From: Channallabes apus
Lineage: Eukaryota; Chordata; Actinopteri; Siluriformes; Clariidae
Assembly: GCA_030522415.1 (NCBI GenBank)
Contig: CM060127.1
Location: 14,180,646 to 14,244,645 of the forward strand
Length of the DNA stretch: 64,000 bases
Direction of reading: 5' to 3'
How positions within the stretch are numbered: the first letter of the stretch is position 1; every line of letters begins with the position of its first letter. Positions 1-11,960 of this stretch are shown piece after piece. A program made the position numbers and the translations under genes. The notes beneath the pieces were generated by a model that worked only from the letters and a program-made list of their open reading frames with translations, did not search any database and was not told where the DNA came from.

Positions 1-371
1 AGCAGCACTGTGGTTTTAGAGTACAAGAAGTCAGCAAGTGATCTAATATCTATTAAACATAAGCAGCAAATGTCCTTTGTGGTCAAAATTACCCAACACT
101 ACATTTCATCGCTCCCTGACCCTTTATCTTGATCACATCTCTGACCTGACCAGCTGATCTCAGCCAGCAGGAAAGGGCTGCCTCTGTGTTTGGGCCCAAA
201 ACAGCTCTTTCCCAGGAGCAATAAAAGGAAGATAGAGTGGGATAAGTGTGCCTTGTGCCTTGTTATTTTTACTGATTCCATGTTGGCTGTGCCTGCTCAT
301 ATGTCAAGATAAAAATGCACATACAGACTTCAGCTTACAGCTCCATACACAATAAATGATTCTAAAAATTC
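1..371. other. Non-coding sequence at window edge
   Basis: I see no coding exon here. A first exon resembling those at 11008 and 28086 is not visible, so the first exon of copy 1 lies upstream of the window or has been lost. Confidence 0.5.
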
Positions 372-735
372 AACCTTCCTTCTCTGCATCATATCAACCA
401 ACTCTCTTCCCTTCCCTGTCATGGTCCCAACATTCAAAGTCCCTACTATCACTACTAAACTCTTGCCTTTCCTCTTCTCTCTTTGCTTTCGAACACGCCT
501 TCCTCCTCTCCTTCGACCAACAGTAGCCCAATTTTCACCGGCACCCTGTAGGTCAACAGCACCAGTGGCGGTTGTTGTTAACCCGGGCCACGACCGATCC
601 AGTATGGGAATTATATTTGTGATTCACATAATTGATTTGGCAAATGTTTTACATCGGATGCCATTCCTGACACAACCCTCTGCATTTATCCAGACTTGGG
701 ACTGGCACAAGTAGACACTGGATTGTGCCCCCCGT
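372..735 (-). mobile_element. RTE-type LINE, 5' fragment
   Basis: Read on the minus strand this is the start of an RTE-type LINE: an untranslated leader, then the beginning of the endonuclease reading frame (translation includes GTLNVGTMTGKGRELVDMMQ). It stops abruptly at about 372, so only the 5' end is present. The same superfamily appears as a reverse transcriptase fragment at 28805-29690. The open frame on the + strand here is an antisense shadow. Confidence 0.75.
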
Positions 736-738
736 GGT

Positions 739-1383
739 TGCATTAATTACATTACAAAATTCCTGTCTTTAAAAAGTAATCAGTTACATTACAGCGTTAC
801 TTTTTGATAAAAGCAACTACTTAGAGTACTTTTCCATTGCAGAAAACTCCTTTGTGATTCCTCATGCATGTTGTTTTAATCAAGACCTTTATCATTATTC
901 TACTATCATCACTCAGCGAAGTTTGGCCCATAATCTGTTAACTACTAATACCCCTATCTTACCTATGCGGTTTCGTGCGGTGTTTATTTCGTGCGATGAG
1001 TACGGTTCATCATGATACAGCGAGTTTTGGTGCTGTGATTAGGTTTCTCTCTTTCCGCATGGCGGTCCTCGCATAGTCAAACCGCATAGATGAGATAGGG
1101 GTATAACAGCAGGAATAACAGAGGGGGCAGGCTATCGGGGGTGGGGCTTGTAGGACGACTTTCACACACACACGCACACACACGCACGCACACACACAAA
1201 CGGATTGGGAATGACTGCTGTCAGCCTCTCGGATTACATAAATTGTCTGAATAACGAATTACATAAAAAAAAAACCTAAATAACTGAGTACTTAAATGGC
1301 GGACCTAAAGCGCTACTGTAGATTACTCATTACATCAAAAAAGTTATCCAAGTACTCAAAGTAACGTGTTACACCCAGCACTG
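739..1383. mobile_element. hAT-like non-autonomous repeat, interrupted by a MITE
   Basis: AT-rich repeat with several GTAACGTGTTAC-type motifs. Its right end reads ACACCCAGCACTG, a form common to fish hAT MITEs. It is interrupted by the element at 949-1103 and holds a CACACACG-type simple repeat near 1161-1200. The left end is not clear. Confidence 0.5.
949..1103. mobile_element. Small MITE with TAA target duplication
   Basis: Inverted ends TACCCCTATCTTACC and GAGATAGGGGTA are flanked on both sides by TAA (946-948 and 1104-1106). A 3-bp TAA duplication is typical of PIF-Harbinger insertions. A larger relative with the same ends lies at 16468-16890. Confidence 0.7.
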
Positions 1384-1739
1384 ATTATCAGTAGTAATAG
1401 TAACACAGATATCCAGTTGTAAACTGATCTAAAGGTAAATCTTTTCCTGCAGGTCTTCTGTTAGCCGTGTTGAAGGACATGACTGCTGAAGGAGCATGTG
1501 CTGTAGGACAAATAACTGATAATGATGGAACATGTGTAGGTAAGGAAAAAATATTTTAAAAATATTATAATGATTTTGTGCATGCATAATTTAATGCATG
1601 CATTTGTCCCTAAAACACATTTTTTCTTTAAAACTGAGCTGATTTCATCTGTGTTATGTAATCTTTTAGCATTAATAAACATAGTTTATAGAGGAAACAA
1701 CAATATGCTAAGTCACCTAAGAGCTTTCATCATAATAAC

Positions 1740-3700
1740 CAGAGGTGGAAAGTGCACTAAAACATGCTATTCAAGTAAAACTACCAGTCTAAACATCTAC
1801 TCAAGTCAAAAAGTAACTCATTTAAAATGTACTCATTACTGTTTTAAGAGGGGGGGGGGGGTACTTCCAGTGTAGTACAAAAAGGGCAATAATATATAAA
1901 TGCTGTTTAATTAATGAAGCATCATTACAAATTAAAATTAGATAAAATAAAACATATTCACACAACATTTATAACAGGCCCACTTTTAGCTGAATGAACA
2001 CCTGGGATGTAGTGGCAAGGTGAAAAAGAGGTTGGTTTATGAATTATGTGATCAAAGTAAGTGATCAAGGCATACCATATTTCTTTTTCAACAACATGAA
2101 AGGAATAGTCATAGCTGAAGTCCATCAAAAATATTAATCACCATTAAGTGTAAACAATTAAAGACTCAGAACATCACCAACCATTCGAAAAACTAAAGAA
2201 TCAATCATGCATTTCAGTGAGACAGAAAATTATATAAGAAAATAGAAGTATAAATTTAAAGAAAATATACTGTATATAAATCACATCATTATCTGGCTCG
2301 CCCTATAATAATATAAATGAATATTTACACAGTTTTATGTTGTTGTTTCACTTTTTTTTTGTTTTTTTTGCTGACATCAGCATGAAGAGGCTTGCAATTT
2401 CCCAATTTCAGAAATCATTGTATATACTTGTTGTCAAATTTTAACTTTTAAGCTTCTGACACAAGAGACAATGTGACTGGTCACTACGGTTTGATCTGGT
2501 AAAACAATACAAATAAGGCTGAAGCCACACTATACAGTATGACTTTAACAATCATAAAAGATTCTGATAAGACTAGAAGTATAGACTATTCACCTGGCTT
2601 TGTAGATTTTTTATATTGTGAATCACATACGTAATGACTGCACCAGGTGAGGTATCATCAGTGTTTCCAAATAGTCAATGTGGAATAATAATACAGAGAC
2701 CCCAGAATAATTTCTCTCCTGTAAAAATTTCTTTTATGAGTATAACGCTGTTTGACATTTTTGCCCTAGCTAGCCATAAGTTTCACCTGTTACCTGCATT
2801 TGAATACCTCAGATGCCCAAACTATTCCTCTACATTCTGTTCCACGGTGCCCACGAGGGTCAATATTAAATTGGCTCAATCGGCAGCCACAAACATGAAT
2901 ATAAAGTGGTGAATATAAAATTTAACAAGTGACAAAACTGTGATTTTTATTTTTGTATGGCTCCCTAATCTCTGTAGGCCCCGTGGCTTCAGCTCAGCTA
3001 AGCTCCTGCATTAAGGCAGCTGTGACAGGCAGCAGCAGTTTTAATATGCGCAAATAAAATGGCACCATTTCTGCCCACGACTGGGTTTTAGTTTACTTCC
3101 ACTTTGAACTTTTTCTCCCCACTCGCTCACCAAGCACACGCACATGATGTTTCTTTTTTACACATGTCGCCACATGATAAATAAATAAATAAATAAATAA
3201 AGGAATGATTACATAAATGAATGAATGATTAAATGGATGAATGAATGAATGAATGAATGACTGTGGGGGAGTGAAAGATCCCACCTCCTTATGTTGATTG
3301 GCTATTGATGGGCCACATTCCCAGGTGAGTTGGTGACCAGTGCACACTACGCACCAGCGTCCAGAGTCGACTCTGAAAAGATCAAACACTTTTGATATAT
3401 TGTGATTCAGGATAAATCTGTTCTCAGTCTACTTCTAATCTGTAGACCCTACACTTGGGCTTTGGCACCATTTTGAATCCTATACAAAATTCCTGTGTAA
3501 ACTTGTGTAGTGTGGGCTGAGGTGTTAAAAAGCTGTTCTAGAAAACAATTTAAGAACTGCATTAAAACAAGTCAGAGGAGGGTACGGGCTATTTCAGAAA
3601 TTTTGGAGTAAATAAGAAAACATATTTACGTTAAACAAGTAAAACAATCTACTCATTTACAGTAACATGAGAAAATGTAATTCCTTACTTTCCACCACTG
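1740..3700. mobile_element. hAT-type non-autonomous transposon in copy 1 intron
   Basis: Ends CAGAGGTGGAAAG and CTTTCCACCACTG are inverted repeats typical of fish hAT elements. Only a 5-bp direct repeat (ATAAC) is visible at the junctions. The matching intron of copy 2 reads through without it, which supports insertion after the duplication. It contains AAAT and ATGA simple repeats (about 3178-3260) and a G run near 1851, and no transposase. Confidence 0.75.
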
Positions 3701-4047
3701 ATAACTGATTGTCATAACTGAAATCAGAAGAATCTAATGTTTCATTCTCTAATGTTTCTTCTATTTATTCTTCATATGTGATCTTCATCCTATAACACAG
3801 ATGATGATGAGTGTGAGTATGAAAACCCAATATGTGGTGCAAATGCAAATTGCTACAACACAAATGGTAGCTACTACTGTCAGTGTGTAACGGGGTATGA
3901 GACAAAATCACAGACTGTTAATTTCACTCAGGAGAATGGTGAACAATGCAAAGGTCAGTATGTCTGTAATATTCTCTGATGTTTATTACTGTATTAATGC
4001 TACACTAAGGATAAACCTGAACCTCTGCTTTTGTTGTTCTGTCATAG

Positions 4048-4202
4048 ACATTAATGAGTGTAAAAACAAAGTCATCTGTGGCTCTAATGCTACAGTACCT
4101 GCCATAACATCCCTGGCTCCTATTACTGCACGTGTGTTTCTGGTTTTGTGGCCAGCAACGGACAGGAGCAGTTTAATGCAAGTCAAAGTGTTTCATGCAA
4201 CG
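4048..4202 (+). pseudogene. Frameshifted EGF exon of copy 1
   Basis: Acceptor CATAG and donor GGTGAG are intact, but the exon is 155 nt while its counterpart at 12896-13045 is 150 nt. The extra 5 nt fall where copy 2 reads GCTACCTGCC and copy 1 reads GCTACAGTACCTGCC. Downstream of this point the EGF consensus continues in another frame. Confidence 0.85.
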
Positions 4203-5254
4203 GTGAGACATGAATTAGCAAAAGATGAAAGTAACAAGCATGAGGACTTTTTATGTTAATCATTTCATAGTTTTCATTAACTCTGCTGTAAAATTATCTA
4301 AACTTAAAGTAATAAGCTCACTTTCATGTCTACCCAAATGACAGGAATAAATTTGACATTGTAGCAAGGATTTGTGAAACACATTTGTATATTCTGTGAA
4401 TATTTGTGATAGACTCTTTAAGGTACTACTGTGTTTACTGTAGTTTTATAGTAAACCTTCATCATGATACTTCTTAGAGCATTTAATGCATTAAACCGCA
4501 CCACTTTATTTACAATACACTACATTAGCTTACATGTAAGAAATAAAAATAAAAAACTGGATAAAAAATATGTAAATAATAAATATTGTTATTAAAGATA
4601 ATCAATGATAATTTACTACGAAAGAGGAAGGCTAGCAAGCAAAGCTGAGCTGTTTGTTTCTGATGTATTTAACAATTTGAGGATAAGAAGACTTTGCTCA
4701 AACTTCTACTCTTGTTTCCTTCCAGACATCAACGAGTGTGAGAAAAACAATTGTGGTGATAATTCTCAGTGCAAAAACACTCTTGGCTCATATTACTGTA
4801 CATGTAAGCCAGGTTTTGTGAGCAGCTATGGTCAGGAAACATTTAAAGCAATCCAAGGGGTTACATGCAATGGTAATGTGCTCTTTGGTCATTGTTCTAC
4901 TTTACTCTACTTGAAGTATTGCATCTTTCACATAAGCCAAATAATTTTTTTAGAATGTCCATGTGTCCTTGTGCACATAGTTTGGAGTATTTTAAAAGTG
5001 CAGAATTCAAGTTATTATCTGTATGGTCAGATTCCGTTATAGCCCTCATGATTTAATATGGCTTGAAAATCACTTAAAGAATATTAAGTAAATTGTAAGA
5101 TTTGAGTAAATCACTAGCCGAAGACAAAATTACACCATTCACTTTTTTTTTCAGGTTTTATTAATAAGGGGTTTGTCATATTGACTCAAAATATTTTATC
5201 AAGGTCACATATTTTTTTAAAAAATTTTTAACACCATGGCACTGATCACAGAAT

Positions 5255-5394
5255 TGAAAGACAAGGCATGTGGCTCTAATGCTACCTGCCATAATGTCCC
5301 TGGTTCCTATTACTGCATCAGTGATCCTGATTTTGTGGCCAGCAACAGACAGGAGCAGTTTAATGCAAGTCAAAAGGTTACATGCAACAGTGAG
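5255..5394 (+). pseudogene. Relic EGF exon (no splice sites)
   Basis: Closely matches the exon at 12896-13045 from GGCTCTAATGCTACCTGCC onward, but the DINEC start is gone, one cysteine-containing codon pair is changed and the donor GGTGAG has become AGTGAG. It is a dead exon left inside the intron. Confidence 0.75.
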
Positions 5395-5984
5395 TCGTAA
5401 ATTAGCTCTGAGGATACACAAAAGTTGTTTTATGTAAATGTGTAAAATATGTCTTGCGTTTGTATGGGTTTATTTTATAGTTTAATAATCTTCATTTCTA
5501 AAAATGCTTCTACTTATTGTACAATATTCATTGTGAAACTACAGAATGGTACCCTCGATGTTTACATGTGTTAGATTTGAGAGTATGTTCTGGATGAAAC
5601 TGCAGCACACAGTTTAAACTAATACAAAGCAAGGACAAGGTCACAACCAGGAGATATTCCGGTGATGAGCAAATAGGATTAAAACATTAGAAAAATGGAT
5701 CAGTCTTTTAGAGAAAAAAAAAGCAAAGATAATAGATAAAGACCACAACCAGGAATCAGACATGATATGAGGTCAGATATGCTGAGCAAATACTTGATAA
5801 TCACTATTGAGTGAACTTAAACCATCACAGACGACATGAACACTAATCGTGCAGTGGGTGCTGTAGTCTGTGATGGCCATGTTTACAGCATGACAGATTC
5901 ACTTTTAACCACAGTTCTTTATAAAACAGTATAATTGACTAATAAAACTGGAATGAAGTCATCCTAATCTGGACATCGGATACG

Positions 5985-6065
5985 ATTATAGAAACCACTA
6001 ATACAAATTCCTACAACTCAGAAAGTAGTTTGTTTTGTGAGTGTGTAATGGGGTATCAGATGATA
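5985..6065 (+). pseudogene. Relic of the first EGF exon type
   Basis: The stretch with TGTGAGTGTGTAATGGGGTA resembles the end of exon 3801-3953, and the sequence after it resembles the intron that follows that exon. The same relic occurs in copy 2 at about 14175-14250, so it predates the duplication. Confidence 0.55.
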
Positions 6066-6652
6066 TCATGGACTGTTCAGGTTATTGCTTTCTGGACACT
6101 AAAGATAAACCTGAACCTTTACATTCATCCAGACATTGATGAGTGTGTGGAGAACCAAACCATGTGTGGTCCTGATGCTGAGTGCAGAAACACAGAAGGT
6201 TCCTATTACTGCACGTGTCGTTCAGGTTTTGTGGCCTCCAACAAACAGGAGACGTTTAATGCAAGTCAAGGTGTTCAATGCAAAGGTGAGGTGGAATGTT
6301 TATGTTTATTGTTCTGCTTGAATCTGTTGTATGATCACATGTAAACTTCTCTTGTAGACAACAGAAAACATTCTGAGGACAATAAACCCAGCGTTTTCTT
6401 CACAGGTGCTGAGTCGAGTGGACAGCAGTTTAACCCGACTGTTCCCGCACTTCTACCTCTGATTCTGTGGATATTGATGTTCTACCAGTGACACATTTAT
6501 ACTCTATACCTTAAAATACTTATCTTAACAGCAGTAGAAAATGAAGATTTTCAAGTTTAAGGATGCTGTAAAATCTTACAAATTAATGAAAAATGTATAG
6601 TTTTTAAAACTTACATTCCAGGCTTTAAAAATAGTAACAGTAGTAAGATGCA

Positions 6653-6905
6653 GGATATACCTCATTGTTAATGAGTCCAGCGCAAACCTGTGGCACAACC
6701 GGAAGTCAGGTACACAACCAAAAGGAGGTGGGCACGCTACATGAAAGGCTCTCCCGCTACCTTTAACAGCCCACAGGCAAGCGGATTGGCTAGCGTCTGG
6801 AGTAATCACCAACAACCCGGAAGCCCTCCAACTAAGAGTATGGCAATGTATAATAATATAGCCTGTCGTGAATAAAGCACCCACATAGCCAACATGATGA
6901 GACCA
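6653..6905. repeat. Unclassified insertion in copy 1 3' region
   Basis: Copy 1 and copy 2 downstream regions align up to GTAAGATGCAGGA and again at ATAATTTTGTCTCTGTGTTG; the sequence between differs completely here. It is more GC-rich than its surroundings and contains AATAAA near 6871. I do not recognise the family. Confidence 0.4.
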
Positions 6906-7787
6906 CAGCTCATCCTGCTACACATGTATAATTTTGTCTCTGTGTTGTTTTCTGAAATTCCAAACTAAAATAAAATGTTTACAGCCCAGATGGAAATCAC
7001 TGCAAAGGATTAACTGCAAACCCAATATTATCCTGACAGTCATGTTCATGAGTCTATGTACGTAAGCTTCTGACTGCAACAATAAGTTGACATTTGATAA
7101 ATGGGGAATAAAATATATTAGGACCAGCTGTTACAGGAAAATAATCAGGGGCAGGGTGGTGTGTTGTGGCTCAGGGCAAAACAGAGTGACTCTTACCATC
7201 CTGAAATTAATTTATTTAGGTTAAAGAAAATCTTAGTCCTTCTTATTACTGATATAATTAGCCACAACCACACACAGTTTTCCCTTAAAGTAAAAAAAAT
7301 TGGCTTGCTATGTTAGAAATCACAAAGTGTAAACTTCTCGTTTCAGACTTTCCTGTGGCAGAAATTTGAAGTTTCAGCTTTACTACTGAGAGCACAATTG
7401 GTGATTTCTTTAATAAAATATAACAGTGATAAATGTGCAGCTGACTTCTATATACTCTGAAACACTGAGTTGCTTTTCATACGTGCTGTAGTATATTTAT
7501 CATTTCCTGCAGAAAAAGAGATCTGCCTTGTGACTCCTGGCTGAGATGATCAGTATTCATCAGATTACCTCAGTGTATATAAAACAATAAACATAACTTT
7601 GAGGATTTTAAGTCCTCATCTGTTCACATCTTTAAGTGGAGGCCCTAAGTTCTACCTTTTACCTCATCAGTAAAACTCATCGGTCCAGAAATATTGTGCA
7701 TTACAATTCACTTGTGATGAAAAACCAAAGAAAAAAAACCCCTTCATGTTAATGAAATACCACAAAGAATAACCATCTTTGTCCTAA
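6906..7787. other. Downstream flank of copy 1
   Basis: No gene. The sequence is duplicated downstream of copy 2 (about 15230-15640), including the AATAAA-containing stretch near 6968. Confidence 0.6.
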
Positions 7788-7789
7788 AG

Positions 7790-8002
7790 GGCAGTGGTGG
7801 CTCAGAGGGCTAAGGTGCTGAGTTACTGATCAGAAGATCGGTGGTTCGATTCCCAGCTCAACCAGGTTACCACTGTTGGCAGCAAGGCCCCTAACCCTAA
7901 CTGCTCAGGGGTGCTGTATAATGGCTCACCCCAGTTACCCTGTGAGATATGTGAAGAAAGGATTTACCTGTGCTGTAATGTATATGTGACAAATAAATGC
8001 TT
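7790..8002 (+). mobile_element. tRNA-derived SINE
   Basis: An A-box-like TGGCTCAGAGGG and a B box GGTTCGATTCC (about 7850) mark a tRNA-derived head. The body contains the CCCTAACTGCTCAGGGGTGC motif common in fish SINEs. It is not a functional tRNA gene. Confidence 0.75.
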
Positions 8003-9348
8003 AAACTTAATACAACGATAACTTATTAGACTATGCGCATTGTAGACCTGTGGCAAGATTTATAGCCATCTAACTAGCTATAACTAAGTCCAAGCTGCTG
8101 TTATAGAAAATAAATCAACACGTTCAGACCAATTAGAATCCAATGATATGTTATAAAATGTTTAATCAATAATATTAAGTTATTTATTTAAACTGTAAAT
8201 ATATATTAGATCTTGTATATTTTTACTCCTGTATCTTTACATCACAGGGCTATATTAATTGAAACAGTTTGTGTTCAGTGGAACTACACTATGGTACATG
8301 AAGTGAAAAATAGTTACTTCCTCTGTTACATCAACCATATAATAAGGCACTGTTCATGCAGAAAATAGTCTGCACGTGTGACAAACACTTCTGTGTAAGG
8401 CTGTGCTACTCCTGCTCTTCAGATCTCAACTAAAGTAAAAAAGGATGCGCTTTTTTCTTCTTTACAAGAACACAAGTGCAGATACCCAGCAAGTGTAAGA
8501 GAAATGCAGAGCAATAAATACCCAATGCAATAAAAACAGATGCTTCATGGTAATAAGTTGGCCTAAATGTTCTTGCACACTCAAAATACTGCTGTGATAT
8601 TTCTTGTTTCCCTTTCAGCATAGACCTTCCATTTATAATGAATCAGTATCTTTATTTGATTTAAGAAGTAGAGACAATTGCTGGAGAAATAGTGAAAGGA
8701 CACAGATGTTTAAGTTTTTCTCCACCCAATTGTGAACACAGCTTATTTACAGTATAGGCCTTATGGTCCCTGAGATAAATGCAGGGGAAGTGAAAGCCCA
8801 TATCTCAGGAACCCTAGGGCCTGTAACCCATAACCCATCACTGTTTTGACTTAGCAGACCCTGTGGCAGCATGTCTGACTAGCACGCTAGAAAACAGTTT
8901 GACTTTTAGTCTTTTAAATTCCGAGTATAAACAATACATAAGTTTTAATGTAAGTTTCATGACACAGCCATCTAGTCACCTAATAAAACATTTCAGTACA
9001 CGCGGTTCTGTCACACTGCTCTATTTTGTTCAATTCCATGTTTCTGGTAAATAGTAAACAGGATAAATGGAAAAGTTGTACCTCTTTTGTTCAAGCTAGA
9101 AAACATTAAACTTACACTTTTGTCATCTCTGTTTTTGTGTATTGGATTTTGAATTGGATTGAAAAAATACAGAATGTGATTAGACTACCTACATTTACAT
9201 TTTCCTACATTGACAGAGCATTGAAACATTCCACAAATTTCAGGGATATGTCTCTGTGTAATCGCTCACTGATAGACTGTATGAATCATGCATGAATGCC
9301 AAAACCCGGTATTTTCTTCAATAAATAAAAAAGATTTTTTAAATAAAC
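8003..9348. other. Duplicated intergenic sequence
   Basis: No coding exon seen. About 8038-8640 is duplicated at about 23530-24200, and the stretch near 8955 (TTTCATGACACAGCCA) recurs near 27768, so this belongs to the segmental repeat unit that carries the EGF genes. Confidence 0.65.
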
Positions 9349-9360
9349 GTATAACCCACT

Positions 9361-9723
9361 CGGCACGGTGGTGTAGTGGTTAGCACTGTCGCCTTGCACC
9401 TCCAGGGTCCGGGTTCGATTCCCGGCCAGGCTCGATTCCCGTCTCTGTGTGCATGGAGTTTGCATGTTCTCCCCGTGCTTGGTGGGTTTCCTCCGGGTAC
9501 TCCGGTTTCCTCCCACAGTCCAAAGATATGCAGGTTAGGCTAATTGGTGTTCCCAAATTGACCATAGTGTGTGAATGTGTGTGTGTGTGTGTGTGTGTAT
9601 GCTTTGCGATGGATTGGCACGCTGTCCAGGGTGTACCCTGCCTTGTGCTAAGAGTCTCCATAGGCTCCAGGTCCCCGCAACCCTAGTACAGGATATAGCA
9701 GTATAGAAGATGAATGAATGAAT
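9361..9723 (+). mobile_element. tRNA-derived SINE with 12-bp target duplication
   Basis: The head GGCACGGTGGTGTAGTGGTT and B box GGTTCGATTCC are tRNA-like, followed by a long conserved body, a GT repeat (about 9575-9598) and an ATGA tail. It is flanked by the exact 12-bp repeat GTATAACCCACT (9349-9360 and 9724-9735), which fixes both ends. Confidence 0.92.
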
Positions 9724-9735
9724 GTATAACCCACT

Positions 9736-10031
9736 TTACTGCTGTTTTATTTATTTGCTTATTAAAATGAATGTGGTGACATTTTCATGTGGTTTTACTT
9801 TTTACTTTTCAGGTTTAGAAGGAAGTGGTTGTGGTATAGTTTCTGGTTAAATTAAACCCAACGTTAGGACTGATGTCAGAGTGAGAACTAAAGAGGAAGA
9901 GAAGAAGGGAACTTTACTCGCTTCATCAGTTAGGGTTAAAAGAATTGTTGGCGACTGAAACATACAGTATGAATGACTAGCCATTTAAAATGGCTTTTTA
10001 CTAACATAGTGGAAAATAAACAATCTTATTA

Positions 10032-10073
<42 letters not shown>

Positions 10074-10850
10074 AGTACACTTACTAAACTGGCATCAGCA
10101 GTCTCTGGCATTGATGCTTACATTTAGTTTACAGCCATGATAGTGTAATTATTCATGTCAGCAAAATTAAACCTGAAATCCAATCTTGTTTTATATAACA
10201 ATCACCCACAGGAGTAGACATGGCAAATTATTTATACACAATATGCTGTCAAATGATTAAAGATAAGATAAATGTCCAGCCCATTTCAATGTCCTCTGAC
10301 ACACTTCAGCTTCTTCTGTTCTGCTTTTTCTCACACGCTACAGTATATGATCCCTAATGCCTGACTGTGAGGATCAGTATTCATCAGTGTACTGTAGTGT
10401 GTCATGTAAGTTTCCTTATGATTTTTAATATCCAGACCCATTTTTTAAATTCATTGTCATTAATTATTTCATATTCTACTTTAACATAATAAAAATAACT
10501 TTGAACAAGTCCTCAACTGTACAAATGTCCCTGTTTATCTAAAAGAACTAATGGAAGAAGTCTGCAGTGGCAGGGAAGTGTCAAGATAGAGAAACTTGCT
10601 TATTGCAGGGTTTTCTTTCCAGTAACTTTAAAAACTATTTTTAAAAAAACTATCAAGTGAGACAAAAAAAAAATCACTGATTACTTTTATATAACATCAC
10701 ATATAAGTGTTTCATTTGTTACATTTTCTATTTAATGAAAGAGACACTAGATGAGCAGGAAAAATCACCAGCCTAGTAATGATCATTAAGCATTTCTAGT
10801 ACTAACTGTGACTCATATATGAGCTCTGTACTTATATCAAACCATTTCCT
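9736..10850. other. Upstream flank of copy 2
   Basis: No coding exon. It includes a TAC trinucleotide repeat (about 10031-10074). About 9800-9960 has a relative at about 60660-60800, and about 10213-10300 has a relative at about 18010-18120. Confidence 0.55.
10031..10074. repeat. TAC microsatellite
   Basis: Uninterrupted run of ACT/TAC trinucleotides. Confidence 0.95.
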
Positions 10851-11007
10851 TTTATAGCTGTGAGTCTTACACCATCACAGCCTCCTTGTAGAGTGACACC
10901 ACCTCCAGAGGAGCAGGACTCAGACGTGTCACTGCTTACCTACAGTAAACAGAGTCTTCCTATAGAGGCAGAGTAGCAGGGTTTCAGACGAGAGATAGAG
11001 AGACACC
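10850..11007 (+). promoter_or_regulatory. Possible promoter and 5' UTR of copy 2
   Basis: A weak TATA-like TTTTATAGC lies about 155 bp before the start codon, which sits in a reasonable context (GACACCATGA). This is inference only; the start site cannot be read from sequence. Confidence 0.3.
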
Positions 11008-11916
11008 ATGAGGTGCTGGTATATCCTGTTTTGGGGTGAGTCCCATCTAGTCCTGTATGATTTTGTCAAATTTTGGCTTTTTTGACAGTTTAGCTGTAAC
11101 AAGTGTTTGTAGGCGATGCTAATGTGTGTTATAAGCTTTTCAACTCCCAATGCACTGATGTGAGGTGTTAAAAACACTGTCTAGAATACTCTAGAGGTTG
11201 GTGTGTCTGACTCCCAGGAGATCAACAGTTCCTAAACAAACTCAGTAGCTTTTTTTGTGTGTAAAATTTGTTAAATATCATCATCTAGACAGGAGTTTTG
11301 CCTGTGCTAATGAGCTCTAATGATCTGAATGCTCTCTTTCGGCTCTCAAAAATCTCCACAAAAGGTTTTACAGTAAAGCCTTTGCAGAAACCATAATGCA
11401 TGTTTTCAAAAAAAATTATTTTATGTTTGTGACTACTCAAAGACAATTGGAAAAGGATTGTGAAGAAGAATTGACACAAGAACTAGACTGTGATAAAACG
11501 ACTAACAATGTTTGTAGATAGACAAGAAAAGTAATGCGCTGTGTCATTGTATAATTAATTCTTTTTAGATACCAAAAAAGGGTTCTACTTCTGCATTTCA
11601 AGAAATAAAACCAAAATACAAAATGGGAGTAAATACTAAATGGTTACCATTGGCCTCCAAGGTCCCTAGATGGACTACAGAGGTTCCTAGATGAATGGGC
11701 GGTTTTATATACAGATTACACTGTGAACTTGTAATTCAAGAACTATACATTTTAATAATGCATACATTTAGGTGCTTTGAATTTTTTATGCTCTAATGAA
11801 AAAGAAAGAAATCAAAAAGGAAATTCCTAAATAAAGATAATTACTTATTATTATTATTTATTATTATTATTTGGTGCTGTTGACAGAAACATTACTAAAA
11901 GTCTTGTTGAATGAGG

Positions 11917-11960
<44 letters not shown>

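Larger units (their letters stand above)
1453..6491 (+). pseudogene. EGF-repeat protein, copy 1 (partial, probably inactive)
   Basis: Tandem paralogue of the gene at 11008-14696. Visible exons, all phase 1 at both ends and with AG/GT sites: 1453-1539 (rest of the signal peptide and mature N-terminus), 3801-3953 (EGF, DDDEC start), 4048-4202 (EGF, frameshifted), 4726-4872 (calcium-binding EGF, DINEC start), 6133-6285 (calcium-binding EGF, DIDEC start) and 6406-6491 (hydrophobic C-terminus and TGA stop). Relic EGF exons lie at 5255-5394 and about 5985-6065. The first exon is not in the window. Exon 4048-4202 is 155 nt rather than 150 because of a 5-nt insertion after an Asn-Ala-Thr stretch, so including it breaks the frame. 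Because all these exons are symmetric, skipping it would restore the frame. Either copy 1 is a pseudogene, or it makes a protein without that module. The EGF sequences resemble fish ADGRE/CD97 modules (known family); the membrane attachment is inferred. Confidence 0.7.

Noticed and set aside
421..714. Open frame of 97 codons on + strand
   Set aside because: It is antisense to an RTE endonuclease start; the minus strand gives the recognisable protein.
7790..9723. tRNA genes
   Set aside because: A and B boxes are present, but the sequences continue into SINE bodies, and one has a 12-bp insertion duplication.
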